Shown: piece by piece, positions 43,631-48,760 of the stretch
Layout: every line of letters starts with the position of its first letter
Position numbering within the stretch: the stretch's first letter is position 1
NCBI GenBank assembly: GCA_004369085.1
Contig: ML210324.1
Location: 1 to 48,760 of the forward strand
From: Coprinopsis marcescibilis
Lineage: Eukaryota; Basidiomycota; Agaricomycetes; Agaricales; Psathyrellaceae
Direction of reading: 5' to 3'
DNA: 48,760 bases
Made by a program: the position numbers and the translations under genes
Notes under the pieces: model-generated
Seen by the model: the letters and a program-made list of their open reading frames with translations, nothing else
Database searches by the model: none
Told to the model about the DNA's origin: nothing

Positions 43631-44264
43631 TCGGCTTGTTCAGCACTGAAATGTTGCGACTGTCGCGGTGTAGAGGATTCTGGAAATTGGACGCGAAGCA
43701 AAAGTTCCGAGAGCCAGCAAACAGCCCGGGACAACCGGTGATGGGAGTGATGGGTGCCGGCATCTCGGTGGCTTCCACTCCTTCGAGTACGTTGCTCTGG
43801 AACATGTAGCTCGAGGAGCTTCTCGCACAAGGCCAGTACCTACTTACTTTATCAATCAGCAGATTTAACGCACTGCGATTCCATTGATACTTGAAGCAAC
43901 ATCAACATTGCGGCGGTGCGCGTTCAGAGTTGGTCGCAAAAGAAGTGAGGTGCTCAGTGAGTTCTCTACGCGAGTACCAGCGCTGCGGCCACACCGTCAC
44001 TTATTCATATCTGACGCAGAACGCTGGGAACAGACTCATTGGTTTCGCTTAAGTGCCGTAGGCCATTGACCTCTTTCCCGTATTACTCTCTGAGGGCCTG
44101 AGTTGTACAGTACTACTAGCAATGGTTTCCGTTGTTGCTCGAAGAGGTAACCTGTATGTAAGTTGTAAGTACAGTATTAATACGAAGTTGGAGCCTTGCA
44201 ACTGCAACTCTACGTCTTCGTGCCCATATATACAATACTTTCCGGCAGGATGTGCTTCAGCGAA
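43631..44264. other. upstream region of the IleRS gene
   Basis: Promoter and 5' UTR of the minus-strand synthetase, then spacer. Short minus-strand frames overlapping 43620-43830 are shadows without motifs. Confidence 0.4.
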
Positions 44265-45220
44265 TCAAGTTCCTCAATCGAAGCAGCAGTTGTACAGATT
44301 GATAAACTTTCAAGCAGATTATTGGCCGTCCCAGCGGCTGATGAGGCTCAGTATGCAGAGACTGCACCATAAACCAAGCATGCTACTCACGGAGACCACG
44401 AGAAGATTGTACATTCAAAACCTTGATTCTTCCAACACCAATCTGGATCCGCGCGTCTTTTTGGATGTACAAAGAGTAATAGTGTACGCATCATTGAGGG
44501 ATTGATGATTCACACCGCCTATATGAGGTGTTCTATCTCAACGGGGTACCAGGTGCATGTGGCCTACATATCCAGGAAATAGAAAGCTTGCGCAATAATT
44601 TCCTTTAACAACACAAGGAGAGTGTTTAGATACGAGCACTGCTTCTGTCGAGTGACGGATGGCTCACAACCGACTACTATCGATGATCCATCATCCACGC
44701 TTCCCCGCGAAAGTTCAAATGTTTGCCATGGGAGCTACGGCCTTACTTCTTGTGCGTAGCCCGGCGCTGTTGCCAGGCCGAGTTAGAACAGTCAGTGGGT
44801 ATGCACAAAACAACCTTTCTGTCTATTTATAGCGACATGATTTTGAGGTGGGCAGTGTCGAGACGCAGATTCCGTCACCAACCAATGCTAATGAGACTTC
44901 ATGCCCGCAATCTATAGAAACCTGTGTCTGTTTGTCCAGTTATCATAGCGTCACACGCAATCAGCGGGAAAAAACACACCAAATACCTAAGGCACATACG
45001 AGTCGCTGAATTCTCGACTTCTTCCGCTTACTCAAACGAGATGTTGAAGAGCCGAGGATAGACCACATTTTGTGTTGCCGCAAGCTACGACGTTGAAAAC
45101 ACATGGTCAAATTATTAATGGACACGTTAGCTACGAAGTAACCTATCGTCGTGAAGGATAAAAGTCAAGGATTGGGATGAGCGAACCTGGGCTAAGAGTT
45201 ATAATCAAGGCATTTCTCTG
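44265..45220 (-). pseudogene. gene-deleted second copy of the subtilase locus (scar)
   Basis: Colinear with 35870-36013 (the last ~100 coding bases and 3' flank of the subtilase-like gene) up to about 44401, then directly with about 38277-39130 (its upstream DNA). Nearly the whole gene body (about 36014-38276 of the other copy) is missing at one point. The remaining terminal exon also has an internal deletion. Both flanks have diverged by many substitutions but remain alignable by eye over several hundred bases. It is in the same orientation as the full copy, 8.4 kb away, with the IleRS gene between them. Confidence 0.78.
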
Positions 45221-46386
45221 TCTATCCCCTTTGCTTGAGCCGCTCAGCCCGACTTTGGTGTCCATCGAGTCGCTATTCATCATTTTAAATGGTAGAATCA
45301 CAATTAGGCGCCGGTGCGATCGTAGCTATAGCTTCCCGCTGACACGGACCATAAGTGCAGATCATTATCATTACGGTTGATTGTTCGGACCCAACGAAAG
45401 TTATTTACAGGCTTCCATTCACAGTTATCCGTGGCATCAGCGGCAGAGGACTACATATGACCATATGCATATTGTGTGCTTAATCTTGTGTGAATCAACA
45501 CTTACGGTGTACGAGAAGTATATGGTTGAATTTTCACGCGCGACAGCCCTTCGACCTTGATTATCAGTATTTGATGGTGGACTTGTATCTAACTCCGGCG
45601 ATAAAATTCTGCACCGACATTACTAACTTGAGATATTGAAGATTATTTCTTAAGCCCCAGGCTAGTGTAAGGTATAATGAGGCCTGAAACATGCACTCAT
45701 AGTCATATAGTGCAGATATAAAACATAAAGGTGGATCTATTACCCCCTAGCAGCTCGTAGATGGCCCCGGAACGTCTTCATATCAATGAAATGCCCTTTG
45801 TTCGTGCCAATTGACGACCTGTTGGCCGCAAAATGTGCCGAAAAGACTGTCGAGTCAATAATGTGATTTTGAGAGCACATTCAAGTGTGAATGCCAACTT
45901 GTGTAACTAAAGCCCAAAAAAGACAGAAATTGAGCCACCGGTAGTGATGTAACCCCCTGAGACATACCGCCAGGTCTGGCTTACACTACTTGTACTCAAA
46001 TCTACGTAGGGTCTAAGTTCTAACCACCACAGTAAGGTAGAATAGAGTCATATTTGCACAGCAACCACACTGTATTAATGCACAAAATTGAATATGAATG
46101 TACAGACCAGCTGCGTTGGATGCCCCCCTCTATTTGCGGTAGATGGCTGGTCAATCTTCTGTGATATGGTCAGACTTTATCTCACCAGGAATTAGCTTTC
46201 TAACACGTCTTGAAGAAGCGGATCCCAACGAGCCTGGACTCGACGATGATAACACAAATAAAACCTGGGGCCACAAGCAATTTACCGAGGGTTCTATGAC
46301 CATTTCGAGTGTCCTTGTTTCGTGGGACGTGGTTGGTTCAGTGGCTGTAGCCTGTCGCTTGCTTGCAAGTGCAATCAAGACTTGCC
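45221..46386. other. intergenic, no supported gene
   Basis: AT-rich stretch without convincing exons. An ATG frame at 46143-46436 (97 aa) and an opposing frame at 46151-46537 overlap each other; neither shows a known motif. Confidence 0.35.
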
Positions 46387-47010
46387 ATGTTGCGGCTGAC
46401 ATCTGTTTCCAGCGCAAGATACGTGTTCCTCTCTGAATATCTGAGTCGGACATATCTTGAGCTTCTTGTACAGAAGCTGTGGGAACTGGTTTGCCTGATC
46501 CCAACATCTGTGAGTTGTATCTTGATTCTCTGTTCACTGGCTATTCCATACTAAACTACAGTCTTTAGGCTCCACCCTCAGTAGATCCCGGCCCTGGAAA
46601 CACAGCTCACAAACATGTGGATCAGCCAGCATCCGATCATCTTGAGGTGAGTATCCATCTTTTCCGGCCACCAACTACTAACTCATCCATGTCGAACATC
46701 ATAGGACCTTTGGAAGCCCGAACTGAACACATGGATCGATAAGAACGACATCCAGATTGCAGGACGACGCCACAACCGAGTGAAAACTGGTACGTTTTCG
46801 CATACACTTCAGCGGAACATGGACTAATTACCTTGAAGATCTAATAGTTGCCATCCGAGCAAGTGGCACTTTGCCGACTCATGAAGAAATTGAAGGTTTT
46901 ATCAGTATGGTATGTTATTCACGCCTTCCTGCTTCATTTCATCACTTTCTGACTATCCCATCCAGCGTCGAAAAGGCAGGAATGCCGTTTCCTCTGCTGT
47001 TGCTGGATAG
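46387..47010 (+). CDS. small five-exon gene with a SAP/HeH-like motif
   Basis: Exons 46387..46509, 46569..46646, 46705..46789, 46839..46909 and 46966..47010 (introns of 59, 58, 49 and 56 nt, all GT-AG) give 133 aa ending at TAG. Exon 2 reads APPSVDPGPGNTAHKHVDQP. Exons 3-4 contain LWKPELNTWIDKNDIQIAG, RRHNRVKTDLIVAIRASG and THEEIEGFISM. The pattern of a short helix, a turn with Gly-Arg-Arg and a second helix (K.DLI.AI) resembles a SAP or helix-extension-helix DNA-binding motif. That is an inference from pattern. The product ends in a basic tail (RRKGRNAVSSAVAG). The first exon and start are uncertain; the 3' four exons are well supported by splice signals and phase. It could also be the 3' end of a longer gene. 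Confidence 0.5.
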
Positions 47011-47495
47011 AATCCATGGCCTATGTTATTGATCATCGATCATCCTTGTTCTACTTACTTATGTACCACAATTCAACCACAAATATGAATACATTTTCGA
47101 CATGAATATCGAATGACTACGAGATGACTATGGCATGACCATGAGGCCTGCTGGCGGTATATACTTGTTTGACTATGTCTGACCAAAAACAAGGTTTGTA
47201 GTCGAATTTCGTGACATGTAGTCATCCATCAAAAAACGACTTGACTATGGCCGGACTATAGCTGACTTTTCTTTTCGCTGAGGGTGATATAGCGTACATC
47301 CGGTTTGTTTTTCGCGAAGGGTTCCTCAAGTCCGGGGAAGCTGTTGTCAAACAACGGCAAAGCGTTGCAAGTCCGCGTCGTTCGGTGCTTGCCACTGTAT
47401 ATTCTGGTGGAAGTACCTTAGTCAGCGTCAGGTGTGCGTCACGGTGGATGACACCCACGTTTGAGCCACAACCACCACTGTCCTTGTCCTAACAC
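47011..47495. other. intergenic, upstream of the HNH gene
   Basis: Spacer with repeated TGACTA(C/T)-type words between about 47110 and 47260 (GACTACGAGATGACTATGGC, TTTGACTATG, TTGACTATGG). No gene supported. Confidence 0.4.
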
Positions 47496-48760
47496 ATGGA
47501 GAGCTTCAGCGACTTAGACTCCACGCCGGAGTCCCGTATCGAAGACGACGGACGTATATCCGTTATACGGCGTGTTCAGGCGGTTGACCCCAATGGGGGC
47601 CGCTGCCTGGTCGAGAATTGCTCTCCCGCTCGCATCGTCGAGTATTGCCATGTCGTCCCCCGAAAGTTGTGGAGGGATACTCAATTGGTACGCGTCTTTG
47701 CTGTTGCTCGGATTATCGTAACCTCACCGCCTTCATATCCAGCTCGATTCGCTAGAGTGGTTTTGGAGGATGCGAAAAAACACGCTGAATCTTGAGACAC
47801 GTCGGAATATCTTTGCTGGTGCGCCCTGCGTTTGCACCTTAGTGGCAGCCCCCATATTCAACGTACCTGAATAGCCGGTAGTGCGGTTCATCGTATGTAC
47901 GATGCCGGTCGGTTGATATTGGTACCAGAAGAATCCATCATTCAGAGGTATCGGGACGCTCTGCTTGAGGACCCGGCTAGGGCAGTTCGAGAGACCTTCC
48001 CCCTCATTCCGGTAAGTTCAAAGGGCGATTTCGGAGCTTCGTACTGACATATTGTAGGACAGCGACAGGTTTGAATACCGCCTCCTACCGGTCAAGGATA
48101 TGGATGAGGTTTACTTTGCGCGCCAGAATGACCCGGCTATTCCAATGACCCTCAACGCCTTTACGATACACCTGCCACCCTTCAGCACTCTACCCACATT
48201 CGTCAGCCACGTCCACCCAAAGTTTGCCATTGTATCAGCGGGTCGTAAATTGGCTCAAATGTCAGCAGACTCAGTAGACGACTTTGAGGCCCTCAAGGTC
48301 ACATATCCCATCGTCGCAAAAATCGCCACCTTGTTCCTAGCTTGGAGTGGATTCATTCCTACCACCGCAGAGTTCAATCCGACCTATTACCCCCCTTACG
48401 ACCCCGACAAAAACGACGATTACGATGACGAAGACAATGGTGGCGATGATCCCAAGGACAAAGACTACACCAGCGCCGTCACTGAAAAAGGAAGATATTT
48501 CAGTTCATCTCGCAAGAGGCTGAGGTATGAATCTCCGACCCCGAATCGTTCTCGAACTCTTAATCCGGTGGATGTTAATCACGATTCTGCGGACGGTGAG
48601 ACCTCTGGCGATCCATCACTGGCTTCAAAACGAAAGAAATCAAGCAACCTTTCCCGTGCGTCACTCAGCGAGCACACACGCAAAATAGGGAAGATGGAGT
48701 GGAATAAAGACGCTCTTATCAATTGGTCTAGGAACTCCCAGCCTCCTGTCCTGGACGGGG
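47496..48760 (+). CDS. HNH-nuclease domain protein (5' part; runs off the window)
   Basis: Exons 47496..47687, 47743..47818, 47875..48011 and 48058..>48760 (introns of 55, 56 and 46 nt), open to the window end. The N-terminal core reads VIRRVQAVDPNGGRCLVENC and ARIVEYCHVVPRKLW, then after splicing LEWFWRMRKNTLNLETRRNI, HRMYDAGRLILVPEES. This is the layout of the large HNH-endonuclease family of Agaricomycetes: Cys and His of the HNH region followed by an aromatic W.W.M....LN.....NI segment and a conserved D.G+.....P. The downstream region includes FVSHVHPKFAIVSAGRKL, then an Asp-rich stretch and a basic Ser-rich region (ASKRKKSSNLSRASLS) that may be a nuclear signal. Biological role unknown; such genes are often multicopy. 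The 3' end is outside the window. Confidence 0.82.

Noticed and set aside
46143..46537. Opposing open frames of 97 and 128 codons
   Set aside because: They overlap on opposite strands; the longer one begins at GTG and neither shows a known motif. They were not joined to the small gene at 46387.
1..48760. CRISPR arrays, operons, Shine-Dalgarno sites
   Set aside because: The window is eukaryotic (spliceosomal introns throughout) and no regularly spaced repeat array was seen. tRNA genes were looked for only by eye and could have been missed.

Overview
The window is nuclear DNA from a filamentous basidiomycete, most likely an agaricomycete mushroom-type fungus. The evidence is the dense 46-68 nt GT-AG introns, the overall gene content, and families that are abundant in Agaricomycetes: DUF6699-like proteins, HNH nuclease genes, F-box proteins, S8 secreted proteases and coiled-coil proteins ending in an RW(H/N)xDRF module. 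No rRNA, tRNA, CRISPR or plasmid feature was recognised. The gene models below were assembled by hand from open frames joined at GT-AG borders. Exon sums that are divisible by three and end in a stop codon support them.

Layout. 0-2.5 kb: a pogo/Fot1-type DDE transposase that is intact once one 54-nt intron is removed. 4.4-10.1 kb: a broken copy and an intact copy of a coiled-coil gene in tandem; between them lie an inverted fragment of the gene at 16-19 kb and one copy of a dispersed repeat. 11.2-26.8 kb: a gene-dense block with a ubiquitin-specific protease (-), a divergently transcribed acidic nuclear-type protein (+), a Bin3-type RNA-cap methyltransferase (-), cytosolic-type prolyl-tRNA synthetase (+) and an F-box protein (+). 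26.8-35.5 kb: a gene-poor, AT-richer stretch with minisatellites and two related DUF6699-like genes (-). 35.9-45.2 kb: a 17-exon S8 subtilase-like gene (-) with substituted catalytic residues and a 17-exon mitochondrial isoleucyl-tRNA synthetase (-), followed by a second copy of the subtilase locus from which almost the whole gene body has been deleted. 46.4-48.8 kb: a small 5-exon gene with a SAP-like motif (+) and the 5' part of an HNH-nuclease gene (+) that runs off the window.

The housekeeping genes (USP, Bin3, ProRS, IleRS) have no obvious common pathway beyond the shared themes of tRNA charging and RNA/protein modification. The accessory parts show repeated local duplication and decay: the coiled-coil pair, the inverted 3' gene fragment, the DUF6699 pair, the subtilase scar and the duplicated ProRS 3' flank. 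No clearly new multi-gene system could be demonstrated. The strongest leads are the subtilase-like gene lacking its catalytic His, the gene-deleted scar, and the intact/broken pair of coiled-coil genes.
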